Program-made: the position numbers and the translations under genes | Assembly: GCF_022835695.1 (NCBI RefSeq) | Contig: NZ_BQUV01000005.1 | Coordinates: 434,001-498,000, forward strand | Source: Bradyrhizobium sp. Ce-3 | GTDB lineage: Bacteria; Pseudomonadota; Alphaproteobacteria; Rhizobiales; Xanthobacteraceae | Reading direction: 5' to 3' | DNA length: 64,000 nucleotides | Part shown: positions 1-10,172 of the stretch, one piece after another | Position numbering within the stretch: position 1 is the first letter of the stretch | Layout of the letters: every line of letters begins with the position of its first letter | The notes under the pieces: generated by a model | The model's database searches: none | Told to the model about the DNA's origin: nothing | Seen by the model: the letters and a program-made list of their open reading frames with translations, nothing else

Positions 1-1061
1 CTGGTGGTCAGCCGCTCGGAGGCATCCATCACCGCGCGCGTGGTCTCGGCGCTGGCTTCCTCGAGGCGATCGAGCAGGTCGCCGCCGCGCTCGCCGAGCG
101 CGAGGATCATGTTGTCGCCGGCATGGCTCAGCGCGGTCGTGATGTGCTGGCCGCGCTCTTCCAGCGCGCCGGTGATGCTCTTGGCGACCTCGTCGACGCG
201 CGAGGCGATCGCATCCGAGATCAGCGCGATGTCGTGGCGCAGGTCGATCTGCACGCCGGAGATCGCGCTGCGCACCTGCTCGGCCTGGCCGACCAGATTG
301 TCGCGCTGGTGGGCGATGTCCTGCAGCAGCGCGCGGATACGCACTTCATTGTCGGAATAGGCGCGTTCCAGCGCCGCAACCTCGTTGGCAACCAGCGTCT
401 CGAGTTCGCCGGCGCGCGCGATCGCGCGCTCGACGCCGTCGCCCATCGCCGCGACCTCGCGGCGGATCGCCTGGCCGACCGTCACCATGGAATCGGCGGC
501 GGCGTTCTCCGGCTCGGAGAATCGCATCGCGACCTGCGCCATCGATTGCGCGATCATCTGCATGCGCTGACCGTGCGCGGCGAGGCTGGCGAGATAGTAG
601 AACAGCAGGATCGGCACGGCGAACAGCGCGGCGAGGCCGGCAAGCACCAGCACGCCGGTACCCTGGGCCATCGACGCCTGCAGGGCCGGCCAGAACGCGA
701 CGGTGAGAATCACGCCGCCGAGCAGCCAGGCGCCGGAGCAGACGAAGAACAGCGTGAAGGCGTTGCGGGCGCGGCCTCCCTGCAACGTCTGCAGCATCTG
801 GCCGATGGTTTCGCGATCATCGTTGGCGGCGCGGCGCGGGGCGCGCGGTTCCTCGATCGGCTCGAACGCCGAACGATTACTACGGGACTCGAACGATGCG
901 GCTGAAAAATCCGGAGTTGACGGCGGCAGGCTCGGCGGCGCGGCGCCGTCGTTGAGGGGGCTGCGGTTCTCCGCGCCTTGTTCGCTGATGTTGAGGGCTT
1001 CCTGGATGGCAGAAAGCGCGACTTCGGTGGGATCTTTGACCTTCTTGGGAGTGTTCGCCAT
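1..1061 (-). CDS. Membrane-anchored coiled-coil protein (kinesin-like annotation in bradyrhizobia), 3' end outside window
   Basis: The minus frame opens at the ATG at 1061 and stays open to the window edge, so about 353 residues are visible and the C-terminus is missing. The N-terminus is hydrophilic and proline-rich (about residues 1-95). Two hydrophobic segments follow (about 101-125 and 135-160). After that comes a long Ala/Glu/Arg-rich helical region with heptad-like spacing, as in apolipoprotein/kinesin-type coiled coils. Bradyrhizobia carry very long proteins of this design, often labelled kinesin-like, next to a small Hpt protein, as here. It probably sits in the inner membrane with a cytoplasmic or periplasmic rod. 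Function is unknown. Several plus-strand frames across it are shadows. A CtrA-type box lies about 170 bp upstream. Confidence 0.75.
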   Translation of the reverse strand, partial: MANTPKKVKDPTEVALSAIQEALNISEQGAENRSPLNDGAAPPSLPPSTPDFSAASFESRSNRSAFEPIEEPRAPRRAANDDRETIGQMLQTLQGGRARNAFTLFFVCSGAWLLGGVILTVAFWPALQASMAQGTGVLVLAGLAALFAVPILLFYYLASLAAHGQRMQMIAQSMAQVAMRFSEPENAAADSMVTVGQAIRREVAAMGDGVERAIARAGELETLVANEVAALERAYSDNEVRIRALLQDIAHQRDNLVGQAEQVRSAISGVQIDLRHDIALISDAIASRVDEVAKSITGALEERGQHITTALSHAGDNMILALGERGGDLLDRLEEASAETTRAVMDASERLTT

Positions 1062-1229
1062 GTTCAGTCTAAGCCCTCTCACTAATTACGCGTCGGCGAG
1101 CCTGCGATCGTCCCCACGCAAGCTCGAAGCCGGTGCCCACAAGCGGAGCGCAAGCGGCCCCCTCGGCGGCTTGTCCGCTACATCCGCAAACATCCTATTG
1201 GGAGAGCGATGCGAATGAAATGCTTGCGA

Positions 1230-1244
1230 TTAATACTTTCTTAA
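1230..1244. promoter_or_regulatory. Candidate CtrA-binding box TTAA-N7-TTAA
   Basis: TTAA at 1230-1233 and TTAA at 1241-1244 are separated by exactly seven bases (TACTTTC), which is the full CtrA consensus of alphaproteobacteria. A further TTAA follows at 1251 and a half-site-like TTAACCAG at 1370-1377. The box lies between the divergent coiled-coil gene (start 1061) and Hpt gene (start 1440), so it could act on either. That CtrA binds here is inference from the motif only. Confidence 0.5.
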
Positions 1245-1439
1245 TCATCGTTAACAGCTTTGCTCCATAAGGCCTTATGGGTACTCGAAATTCCTGCCGT
1301 AGGGCGCCGATTGTGTCCGGAAATTGTCCAGAATCGGGCGGTTTTGCCGATCATCCCGACAACAATCCGTTAACCAGTTTCGTGATTGGCTGAGCCAACG
1401 ATCCGCCGGCCGGCCCGGCGGAGACGACAGGGACAGGCC

Positions 1440-1817
1440 ATGCCGCTTCATCTTGAACGGGTTGAATGGACGCAGTCGCCGCCGCTTGCGCCCGGCGACG
1501 GCCCGATCGACGTCGAGCACCTGCAGCGCATGACGCTGGGCGACCCGGATCTCGAGCGGGAGGTGCTGGCGATGTTCTCGACCCAGACGGCCCGGATCCT
1601 CGGTGAGCTGGCCGCCCTGCCGCCGGAGGCTGCGACCCACGCCCACACCCTGAAAGGATCGGCGCGGGCGATTGGCGCCTTCGGGGTCGCCGAGGCTGCC
1701 GCCCAGCTTGAAACGGCGCTGACCGGCGGTTCCGATCCGGCCCAGCCGCTGGCTGCGCTGGGCGCAGCGATTGCCGAGGCGCGCACGGCGATCGAGCTGA
1801 TTCTGGGCCGCTCCTAG
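1440..1817 (+). CDS. Hpt-domain phosphotransfer protein
   Basis: A 125-residue single-domain histidine phosphotransfer protein. The signature HTLKGSAR puts the phospho-accepting His at residue 69, within a predicted four-helix bundle. Hpt proteins shuttle phosphate between hybrid kinases and response regulators in phosphorelays. The partner kinase is not in this window. I chose the ATG at 1440 because GGAGACGACAGG lies just upstream and residues before it in the longer frame (from 1386) are Arg-rich and unlike the family. It is divergent from the coiled-coil gene, and the CtrA-type box lies between them, so a role in cell-cycle or division signalling is conceivable but unproven. Confidence 0.85.
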   Translation: MPLHLERVEWTQSPPLAPGDGPIDVEHLQRMTLGDPDLEREVLAMFSTQTARILGELAALPPEAATHAHTLKGSARAIGAFGVAEAAAQLETALTGGSDPAQPLAALGAAIAEARTAIELILGRS

Positions 1818-1991
1818 GCTCCCAGACCGCCTCCACGGCTCGCCGCGGCGACTTGGGCTCCGCTGGGCGGCCGTCCAGGCCGGCCGGCAGGTTTTCGGTC
1901 CTCCGCGCTAGCGCTGTGCGGATCGACCCGTTATACGACTGCCGGGACCTTTCCATCCATCGTCCGGCGTATTCCGGCAGCACGAGCAATC

Positions 1992-2312
1992 ATGGCCAAA
2001 ATCCACTTTATCGACCATTCCGGCGAGAAGCGCTCCATTGATATCGAGAACGGCGCCACGGTGATGGAAGGCGCGATCCGCAACGCCATTCCCGGCATTG
2101 AAGCCGAATGCGGCGGCGCCTGCGCCTGTGCGACCTGCCATGTCTATGTCGATGAAGCGTGGCGCGAGAAGGTCGGCGCGCCGTCGCCGATGGAAGAGGA
2201 CATGCTGGATTTCGGCTTCGACGTGCGTCCGAATTCGCGGCTGTCCTGCCAGATCAAGGTGACCGACGATCTCGACGGATTGGTCGTGTCGACGCCGGAG
2301 CGGCAGGCCTAG
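1992..2312 (+). CDS. 2Fe-2S ferredoxin, adrenodoxin/putidaredoxin type
   Basis: A 106-residue soluble vertebrate-type ferredoxin. The cluster ligands are visible as Cys40, Cys46 and Cys49 (C-x5-C-x2-C) plus Cys86 in RLSCQI. The length is normal for the family. Such ferredoxins pass single electrons from an NAD(P)H reductase to cytochromes P450, Rieske oxygenases or Fe-S assembly. A ferredoxin-NADP reductase gene lies 0.7 kb downstream on the same strand, with an oppositely oriented thioesterase between. A similar ferredoxin / TrxR-like reductase neighbourhood is known from Rhodopseudomonas palustris, so the two are plausible redox partners. No P450 is adjacent. Confidence 0.92.
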   Translation: MAKIHFIDHSGEKRSIDIENGATVMEGAIRNAIPGIEAECGGACACATCHVYVDEAWREKVGAPSPMEEDMLDFGFDVRPNSRLSCQIKVTDDLDGLVVSTPERQA

Positions 2313-2397
2313 AGCGCTTCGCTCCGATTGAAACTGGATTTTTGTTTCAGCGCGTTTTCGTCACGCGAACCGGCATCCACTTCGCTCGAAACGCTCT
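2311..2397. repeat. Dispersed palindromic intergenic repeat
   Basis: Starts AGAGCGCTTCGC and ends CGCTCGAAACGCTCT, so the ends form an imperfect inverted repeat; the middle contains GCGTTTTCGTCACGCG. It starts at the ferredoxin stop codon and lies between the convergent ferredoxin and thioesterase genes, where it may also act as a bidirectional terminator. The same design recurs in many bradyrhizobial intergenic gaps (recalled, not searched). Confidence 0.6.
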
Positions 2398-2405
2398 GTC
2401 GTCTC

Positions 2406-2897
2406 CTATTCGCCGTCCGGATTGATCCCGCGACGGACCCAGCGGCGGAAGTTCTCCTTGACCTCCGCCGGCAGCGGCGTCGGCCTCCGCGTCGCCTCGT
2501 CGATCATCACGGTGATCGCCTTCGCCGACGCCACGCATCTGCCTTCCGAAAACACCACCTGATCGAAGGTGGTCGATGTCCGTCCGAACTTGACGAGACC
2601 GAGTCCGAGCTCGATCTGCCCCGGCCAGTGCAGCTCGGCGCGGAAATGGATGTCGAGCCGCACCATGATCCAGCTCAGTCCCGGCGGCATCAGCCCCATG
2701 CCGCGGTCCTTCACCAGCGTGACGCGGCCGGTCTCGAAATAGCTCGCATAGACCGCGTTGTTGACGTGCCCGTTGGGGTCGAGATCGGCAAAGCGCACAT
2801 TGTCGGACAGGCGATAGGGAAAGTCTTCGAGGCGCGGCGCATCGTCGGCACGGACAGGGGCATTCACGAGGGGTATCTCCGTCGGTTTCCTGCCCAT
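2406..2897 (-). CDS. Acyl-CoA thioesterase, 4HBT hotdog-fold family
   Basis: A 163-residue hotdog-fold protein. The active-site segment FADLDPNGHVNN near residues 36-47 supplies the catalytic Asp (about D40) and the conserved NGHVNN typical of the FadM/YbgC branch of 4-hydroxybenzoyl-CoA thioesterases. It should hydrolyse acyl- or aryl-CoA to free acid and CoA in the cytosol; the substrate cannot be read from sequence. The start at 2897 leaves about 24 residues before the fold; a later start is possible. It stands between the convergent ferredoxin gene and the divergent ferredoxin reductase gene. Confidence 0.88.
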   Translation of the reverse strand: MGRKPTEIPLVNAPVRADDAPRLEDFPYRLSDNVRFADLDPNGHVNNAVYASYFETGRVTLVKDRGMGLMPPGLSWIMVRLDIHFRAELHWPGQIELGLGLVKFGRTSTTFDQVVFSEGRCVASAKAITVMIDEATRRPTPLPAEVKENFRRWVRRGINPDGE

Positions 2898-3014
2898 ACA
2901 GCCGAGTTGCGCAAGCTCGGCAAGGGGTTGCCGCGCCAGCCGCTGTCCCTATTATGCATGTCCCGATCCGGCCCTGGCTGGACAGGCGAAAGCCGTCCAG
3001 TCGATCTCAACTGA

Positions 3015-4055
<1,041 letters not shown>

Positions 4056-4193
4056 TTCCGCGCCGGCAGCGACCAATGCCGAGGGGGAATGGGTCTGCAT
4101 GGGCCAGTTCCTGCGCGGCGCGGGTACTAGAACACTGCGTGAAATGGCCGTAGTCTGCTGCTATTCGAGTTTGTCGGTGATCAGGTGGTGATG

Positions 4194-4775
4194 ATGCGGA
4201 ACACGCTGTCCAGACTTCGGCTGATCTTCGCGATCGCCACGGCCTTTGCGCTGGCCGCTCCGCTCGCGGCTTCGGCGGCCGAGCTATCGGCGGCCGGCCT
4301 CTGGCAGAAGATCGAAGACGGCAAGCCGGAAGGCTGGTTCCTGGTGATCGACCACAACGGCATCTTCGAGGGCGTGATCGCCAAGATGTTTTCCGATCCC
4401 GACGATCCGCCGAATCCGGTCTGTTCGAAATGCACCGATGATCGCAAGAACGCGCCGTGGCTCGGTCTGTCGTTCATCCGCGACATGAAGCGCGATGGCC
4501 TGAAATACGAGAACGGCAACGTGCTCGATCCGCGCGACGGCAAGATCTACAAGGCCAAGATGACGTTGAGCTCCGACGGACAGAAGCTGACCATGCGCGG
4601 CTATCTCGGCATCTCGCTGTTCGGCAAGGATGAAGTCTGGACCCGGCTGCCGGACACGGCGGTGGCTCAGCTCGATCCCGCGATCGTCGCCAAATATCTG
4701 CCGGCACAGGCCGCGGCGGCGAAGCCGGCAGCGCCGGCGCCGGCGGCGCCCTTGCCGGCGACCAAGCGGCACTAG
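4194..4775 (+). CDS. Secreted DUF2147-family protein
   Basis: About 193 residues from the ATG at 4194; an alternative in-frame ATG sits at 4191 and AGGTGG precedes both. Residues 1-28 form a clear Sec signal peptide ending ASAAE. The mature part ([22 protein letters not shown]... then Cys-Ser-Lys-Cys and [15 protein letters not shown]) matches DUF2147, a small periplasmic beta-barrel-like domain of unknown function. The last 35 residues are a low-complexity Ala/Pro tail before TKRH. Nothing in the neighbourhood fixes a role. Confidence 0.85.
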   Translation: MRNTLSRLRLIFAIATAFALAAPLAASAAELSAAGLWQKIEDGKPEGWFLVIDHNGIFEGVIAKMFSDPDDPPNPVCSKCTDDRKNAPWLGLSFIRDMKRDGLKYENGNVLDPRDGKIYKAKMTLSSDGQKLTMRGYLGISLFGKDEVWTRLPDTAVAQLDPAIVAKYLPAQAAAAKPAAPAPAAPLPATKRH

Positions 4776-4830
4776 GCCGATCACGCTCTGATCCGGATCA
4801 CGCCCGCACGCGCATGGCGCGCGCGTTCCA

Positions 4831-4908
4831 GAGCGTGATCCCGAAAAACGTGTCGCGGTTTTCCGCAAAGATCATGCTTAACGCAAAGCGATAGAGCGGG
4901 ATGAATCC
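4831..4908. repeat. Dispersed bradyrhizobial intergenic repeat
   Basis: The segment GAGCGTGATCCCGAAAA ... GCGGTTTTCCGCAAAGATCATGCTT followed by AGAGCGGGATGAATC is the common GC-rich palindromic repeat of this group; a relative is at 18091-18170. It fills the gap between two convergent genes and may serve as a terminator. Confidence 0.6.
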
Positions 4909-4929
4909 TCGACGAAGAGAAATCCCGCG

Positions 4930-6891
4930 CTAGCGTTGCACCGGCGCGGTCGGCAGCGGCGCCACCGGCTCGGAAATCACCTCGGGCACGGTGGTGTCCA
5001 GCTGCAACACGGTGGCGGCCGCGGGCACCGCGGCATCGGCCATCGCCGCGTGGCCTTCGGCGCTGGGATGCACCGCGCCGCCATACACCGCCGACAGGAT
5101 GCCCCATGTCGCATCGTGGATGTCGGTCGGCTGCATCGAGGCCGGCAGCCCCTGCGGGTAGGTCATCGCCGCGAAATAGCTGTCATTGGCATCGCGGATC
5201 CAGCGCGCACGCGGCAGATAGGCGCGGTATTCGCCGGCGCTGCGGCCGCATTTGAGCGGCTGGTTGGCGGCAGCGACAATGTCGGAGACGAAGCTGCCGC
5301 CATTGGCGGCGAAGCAGTCGCGGTCGAACTCCGGATCGGTCGAGGCGCGCGCGCAGAAGCCGTGGCTGGCGAACGCATCCTGATGCGCATCGACGAAGGT
5401 CATGCGGTCGGCCTGCGGATTGCGGCAGATGATGCCGGACTGGCACTGCGCGAGCGCCTTGAGCTGGGGCAGGAATTCGTTCTGCACGAAGCCCGAGACT
5501 TCCGCGAGCCGCTTCGGATCCGCGTTGAATGAGGGATGGATATCGAAGCCGGCGCGGCCGCCGGGGCAGGGCGCGCCGCCATTGGCCAGCGCGGGATTGG
5601 CGTAGGCCGTGTAGATCACGCGCGAGAGGTCGCCGCCGACCAGGGGCTTCAGCGCATCGCGCAGCTTGGCAAAGCCGGCCGGCAGGTCGCGTGCCAGCGC
5701 CTGGCGGGCATCGTCGACGCTGGCCAGCGAGCCGCCTTGGCTGAACAGCGTGCGCTCGGTCGGGGTGTCGACGATCACGTTGGCGACGAGGCCGGAGAAG
5801 TAGATGTCGTTGGCGCCGATCGACAGCAGCACGAGATCGAGCGTGCGGTCGGGCTGCCGGCGCTTGGCGGCGGCGAGCGCCGTGCGCAGCTCGGCGATCT
5901 GGCCGTTGACGGTGCCCGAGCAGGTGTTGGCGGTTTTGGTCGGCAGACATTCCCGCGCCTGCTGCGAGCCGAGCATGCCGTCGGCGATCGAGGCGCCGGT
6001 GCAGGCAAGCGGCAGGTAGGTCACCGCGATGTGCGGATATTGCACGGCGAGCGCGAGCGCGGTGCGGGTCTGGTAGCTGTACAGCGAGCGGTGACACGCC
6101 GAGTTGAGCCACAGCGCGCTCTGGCGCTGCCAGTTGGTCAGGGTATCGGGCGCCTCGCAGGCGCGGCCGCCTTTGTAGCCGGCCCGGCTCGGCCGGTAAT
6201 ATTGCGCGCCGCCGAGGTAGGAACGGAAGCAGAACCCCTCGTCGGAAAGCGCGATCGCGCGGTCGGGATTGCCTTCGCCGGATGCGATGCTGTCGCCGAG
6301 GCCCGCGATCAAGAGATCACGCACCGCGATCTGCGTCGTCACGCGCTGGTTGGCGTCCGAGCCGCTGGCGACGTCGACGGTCGCGACCGTGGTGCGGCCG
6401 TAGCGGACGCGCAGGTTGACCGGTTCGGCGCAGTCGAATGTCTGGGATTGCGGCCCGTCGCCGTCGTCGAACGACCAGGCGCAGGTCGCGCCAACCGGAA
6501 CCGGTCCGGTGAGCCGCACGACGATCGGGTGATCGATCGGCGTCAGGTAGCTTTCCTTGACGTTGTCGCGGGTGCAGGGCTCGCTGACGCGGCCCTGCAG
6601 GTCGATGCAGAGCCGGTTCACCGTGTTGCGTGCCCAGCCGCGGCCGTCGCTCTGCAGCTCCAGCGCCTGTTCCGAGGCCAGCACGCTGCGGCCGAGCCCG
6701 CTCTCGACATGCAGGCGGAAGTCGCGTTCCTCGCGGAACAGACGGAAGCGGTTGCGGACCTCCCAGGAGATCTGCATCTGGCTGTCGTCCTGCGCCTGCG
6801 CCGCCGACGCGAATACCCCCGCCAGCGCGCTGCCGAGCAGCACGCCGCAGACCGTCACACGAAACGAAAATCGAACCAAAAAGCCAATCAT
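4930..6891 (-). CDS. Secreted SGNH/GDSL-family hydrolase
   Basis: A 653-residue exported protein. A Sec signal peptide (residues 1-34, ending ASAAQAQ) is followed by an all-beta region of about 160 residues that may be an Ig/PKD-like fold (DDGDGP near 142-147). The SGNH domain then starts with GLGDSIASGEGN, giving the nucleophile Ser201. The block III motif GAND and the C-terminal HPSAEGH (about 608-614) supply Asn and His. These enzymes hydrolyse esters of lipids, acylated sugars or cell-wall polymers; the substrate is unknown. The length is greater than that of simple GDSL esterases because of the N-terminal domain. It is a single gene convergent with the DUF2147 gene. Confidence 0.85.
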   Translation of the reverse strand: MIGFLVRFSFRVTVCGVLLGSALAGVFASAAQAQDDSQMQISWEVRNRFRLFREERDFRLHVESGLGRSVLASEQALELQSDGRGWARNTVNRLCIDLQGRVSEPCTRDNVKESYLTPIDHPIVVRLTGPVPVGATCAWSFDDGDGPQSQTFDCAEPVNLRVRYGRTTVATVDVASGSDANQRVTTQIAVRDLLIAGLGDSIASGEGNPDRAIALSDEGFCFRSYLGGAQYYRPSRAGYKGGRACEAPDTLTNWQRQSALWLNSACHRSLYSYQTRTALALAVQYPHIAVTYLPLACTGASIADGMLGSQQARECLPTKTANTCSGTVNGQIAELRTALAAAKRRQPDRTLDLVLLSIGANDIYFSGLVANVIVDTPTERTLFSQGGSLASVDDARQALARDLPAGFAKLRDALKPLVGGDLSRVIYTAYANPALANGGAPCPGGRAGFDIHPSFNADPKRLAEVSGFVQNEFLPQLKALAQCQSGIICRNPQADRMTFVDAHQDAFASHGFCARASTDPEFDRDCFAANGGSFVSDIVAAANQPLKCGRSAGEYRAYLPRARWIRDANDSYFAAMTYPQGLPASMQPTDIHDATWGILSAVYGGAVHPSAEGHAAMADAAVPAAATVLQLDTTVPEVISEPVAPLPTAPVQR

Positions 6892-7006
6892 GGCGCGGTT
6901 TGACGCGAGTGGTACGGCGAAAATAAGAGAAACGGCTGCGGGGATCGAAAATCCGGCACCGAAAGACCGGAGCCAAAAGCGGGATCTGAGGCCGATGCGT
7001 GGCCTG

Positions 7007-8083
7007 TTACCGTTTCAGCTGCCTGATCCGCTGCTGCCGGCTTTCGATCGGCTGCCGCACGGTCGCCGAGGCCGTGCAGGCCTGGCTTAATCGCTTTCGT
7101 TCCTGCCACGGCTGCACCACATTGAGCCACAGCTCCCGCATGCCCATGATCGAGATCGAGATCCCGAACGGGATCAGGAAATACAGGATACGGAACACGA
7201 CCAGCGTCGCCAGCAATTGTTCCTTGCTGAACTCCGGCAGCGCCACCAGCATCGCAGCATCGAACACGCCGATCGAGCCGGGGGCGTGGCTGGCGAAGCC
7301 GAGCAGCGTCGCCAGGATGAACACGACCGCCAGCGAGACAAAGTCGATATGCGGCTCGGTCGGCATCAACAGGTACATCGCGAGCGCACAGAAGCCGAGA
7401 TCGACCACGCCGATCATGATCTGGAGCAGCGTCAGCTTGGCGGAAGGCAGCACCACCTTCCAGCCGTTCTGCCCGAGCTCGCGCCGCTTCTCGCCGGTCA
7501 GGAGCCAGACGAAATAGGCGCCGATGCCGGCAAGGCAGCCGAGCGCGATCAGCCGGTTCATCGCCGGCGGCAGCAGGTCCATCGCCGACGCTGCGGCGGG
7601 GTGCCAGGCCATGCCGAAGCCGAGCACGAACAGATTGCCGAGCCAGAAGGTCAGGCCGGACAGAAAGCAGATCTTGGCGACGTCGATCGCGGAGAGGCCG
7701 TAGTCGGAATAGATCCGGAAGCGGATCGCGCCGCCGGTAAAGACGGTGGCGCCGATATTGTGCCCGATCGTGTAGCTGGTGAAGCTCGACAGCGCTGCGA
7801 TGCGGTAGGGGACGTGAGTCTTGCCGATCGTGCGCAGCGCGAAGAAGTCATAGAAGGTCAGCGTGCAGAATGCTCCGACCACGCAGAGCGCCGCCAGCGC
7901 GATCCGGTGCGGCGCAATGTCGGTCAACGCGGTGAGGATGACACCGGTATCGACGCCCTTCAGCGTGTGGACGAGCGACGTGATTGCCAGCGCGATGATC
8001 AACACACTCGCGGCAATCCCGAGCCGTTTCCAGCCGATCTTTTCCTTGAAACCACGCCCAAGCGTGGTCAGCAGCCGAAGCAT
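7007..8083 (-). CDS. YbhN/UPF0104 family integral membrane protein (LPG-synthase TM-like)
   Basis: A 358-residue polytopic protein with about eight hydrophobic segments. It shows conserved features of the lysylphosphatidylglycerol synthase transmembrane region: SSFTSYTIGHNIG, FTGGAIRFRIYS and HAPGSIGVFDAA. No C-terminal catalytic lysyl-transferase domain is present, so it is the stand-alone YbhN-type flippase/transporter-like protein rather than MprF. It sits in the inner membrane. The C-terminus is a basic Arg/Gln-rich tail. The neighbours (SGNH hydrolase downstream, MFS divergent) give no firm functional link. Confidence 0.88.
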   Translation of the reverse strand: MLRLLTTLGRGFKEKIGWKRLGIAASVLIIALAITSLVHTLKGVDTGVILTALTDIAPHRIALAALCVVGAFCTLTFYDFFALRTIGKTHVPYRIAALSSFTSYTIGHNIGATVFTGGAIRFRIYSDYGLSAIDVAKICFLSGLTFWLGNLFVLGFGMAWHPAAASAMDLLPPAMNRLIALGCLAGIGAYFVWLLTGEKRRELGQNGWKVVLPSAKLTLLQIMIGVVDLGFCALAMYLLMPTEPHIDFVSLAVVFILATLLGFASHAPGSIGVFDAAMLVALPEFSKEQLLATLVVFRILYFLIPFGISISIMGMRELWLNVVQPWQERKRLSQACTASATVRQPIESRQQRIRQLKR

Positions 8084-8682
8084 TCATCCTCCCGGCGGAC
8101 GGCAATTTCAGTGGGACCCGGTCACGGACGGCGACGGGTGACGGGCAAACGCACCGTACGTGACGACCCATAAGGCAAAACCGATGCGTTGTGCAGCCCT
8201 TGACAAGCCAAGCTTCGACCCTCGTCCGGCGTCATTGTCATATTGGCTACATATGTTCTCGCTCTGCGGAATGTGAGTCGCAGGCATGTCGCCCGCCGCG
8301 ACGGGGCCGCTGCATGTTCCAGCGTTCCATGCGATTTCATCGGTATTTTTGCCGATTTTGTGATCGTCCCGGCGCTGCCGCCGGCGGCTCGCACAAGACG
8401 AATGGACGATATGCATCAACATGGGGACATCGGAGCCGGCCGCGGCGTTTACCAAAGTGTGAAGTCGACGCGCGGATGCGCATGATCCGGCTGTGGATCG
8501 CGGTTCGGGCGGCAATAAGGCGGCCGGCGGCGGGTCCGTAGGTCTATTGAGGCAAAACGCCGCGCGAGGTCGCTGCGGCCAGCTGGCCCGGCCGGCAATG
8601 CCACACTTCGACCGGCGGCGAAATGTCCTGGAGAAACGAACGCCTATGTCTCGCATTGGTTAGCCATAGCGAGGACGAGACC
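8084..8682. other. Gene-free interval between two divergent genes
   Basis: About 600 bp with no frame whose composition or motifs look like a conserved protein. It should hold the promoters of the YbhN-like gene (minus) and the MFS gene (plus). The only structures seen are a five-codon open frame at 8646-8663 (ATG TCT CGC ATT GGT TAG) and an inverted repeat GTCTCG (8648-8653) / CGAGAC (8676-8681) directly before the MFS start. Confidence 0.5.
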
Positions 8683-10093
8683 ATGCAGCAGACATCCCCG
8701 AACGTCGGACGTATGCCGGACCAGCGCGCGGCGGCGCATCAACCGTCGACCGGGCTTGCGGCGACGCTGACACTTGCCGCGATGAGCCTCGGCTACGGCG
8801 TCGTGCAACTCGACGTCACCATCGTCAACACGGCGCTCAATGCCATCGGCGGCTCGCTCGGCGGCGGCGTTGCCGAGCTGCAATGGGTGGTCAGCGCCTA
8901 CACCATCGCCTTTGCCGCCTTCATCCTGACCGCGGGCGCGCTCGGCGACCGGATCGGCGCCAAGCGCGTCTTCATGGCGGGCTTTGCGATCTTCACCGCG
9001 GCATCGGTTGGCTGCGCGGTGGCGCCCGACGCCGTGACGCTGATCGCGGCGCGCTGCGTGCAGGGGCTGGCCGCGGCCATCCTGGTGCCGAACTCGCTCG
9101 CGCTGCTGCGCCACGCCTATGCGGACGACAGGGCGCGCGGTCGGCGTCTGGGCCGCGGGCGCGAGCCTTGCGTTGACCGCAGGCCCGTTCGTCGGCGGCG
9201 GACTGATCACGCTGGTCGGCTGGCGCGCGATCTTCCTCGTCAACCTGCCGATCGGCCTCGCCGGCCTGTGGCTCGCCTGGCGCTTCGCGGGCGAAACCAC
9301 GCGCCACCGGCAGCACCGGCTCGATCTGCCGGGCCAGCTCGCCGCGATCGCCGCGCTGGGCACCTTGGCCGGCGCGCTGATCGAAGGTGGTGTGCTCGGC
9401 TGGGACAGTCCGTTCGTGATCGCCGGCTTCGTTCTCGCCGCCGTTTTCTCGGTGCTGTTCGTCTGGCATGAGGCGCGCACGCCGCAGCCCATGCTGCCGC
9501 TCACATTGTTCAGCCACCGGATGTTTGCCCTGACGTCGCTGGTCGGGCTGCTGGTCAACGTGGCGTTCTACGGACTGATCTTCGTGCTCAGCCTCTACTT
9601 CCAGCAGGTCAACGGGCTGTCGGCGTTTGCCACCGGTCTGGCGTTCGTGCCGATGCTCGGCGCGGTGCTGCCCGCCAATCTGATCGCGCCGCATGTCGCG
9701 GAGCGGATCGGCGCGCCGGCGGCGATCGCACTCGGCGCCGCGCTCTCGGCGGTTGGATGCCTGGCGCTGCTGTTCATCGGCCCCGCCACGAGCTATCTCG
9801 CGATCTGCCTGCAACTGCTTGCGATCAGCGGCGGCCTCGGCCTGCTGGTGCCGCCTCTGACATCGACGCTGCTCGGCAGCGCCGATGCGCAGCATGCCGG
9901 GATCGCGGCCGGGGTGCTGAATGCGACCCGGCAGACCGGCAGCGTGCTCGGTGTCGCGCTGTTCGGCTCGATGGTCGGCCGCTCGGCGGCATTCATGGCC
10001 GGCCTGCATGCGGCACTGATAATTTCCGCCGGCGTATTGCTTGCCGCCGCCGCGCTGATCTGGATCGGCGCATCATCACAAGCGCGGCAATGA
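8683..10093 (+). pseudogene. MFS drug-efflux transporter (DHA2/EmrB type), frameshifted
   Basis: The N-terminal half (from ATG 8683: LDVTIVNTALNAIGG, WVVSAYTIAFAAFILTAGALGDRIG, LRHAYADDR) and the C-terminal half (VGVWAAGASLALTAGPFVGGG onward to 10093) belong to one 14-TM DHA2-family transporter but lie in different frames. The phase changes at about 9125-9150 by +1 (one base gained, or 2, 5 or 8 lost). The total span, 1411 nt, is not a multiple of three. A neat explanation is loss of one copy of an 8-bp tandem GCGGTCGG, since the family usually has RGRAVGVW here. If the shift is real the product is truncated after about 150 residues; if a sequence error, the gene is intact. No partner regulator is adjacent. 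Confidence 0.85.
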
Positions 10094-10172
10094 GCAAGCC
10101 CATCGTTGCGCGGTCGCGGCGCGGCATCTAGGCTTGTACTGTCGGGGACTGTCGCCGACGGGGGCCGACCGG

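Noticed and set aside
5536-6903. Plus-strand frame of 455 codons across the SGNH hydrolase
   Set aside because: The minus strand has a signal peptide and all SGNH motifs; the plus reading is a compositional shadow.
8108-8656. Minus-strand frame of 182 codons in the gap upstream of the MFS gene
   Set aside because: Arg/Ser/Pro-rich with no hydrophobic core or family pattern; likely open by GC bias.
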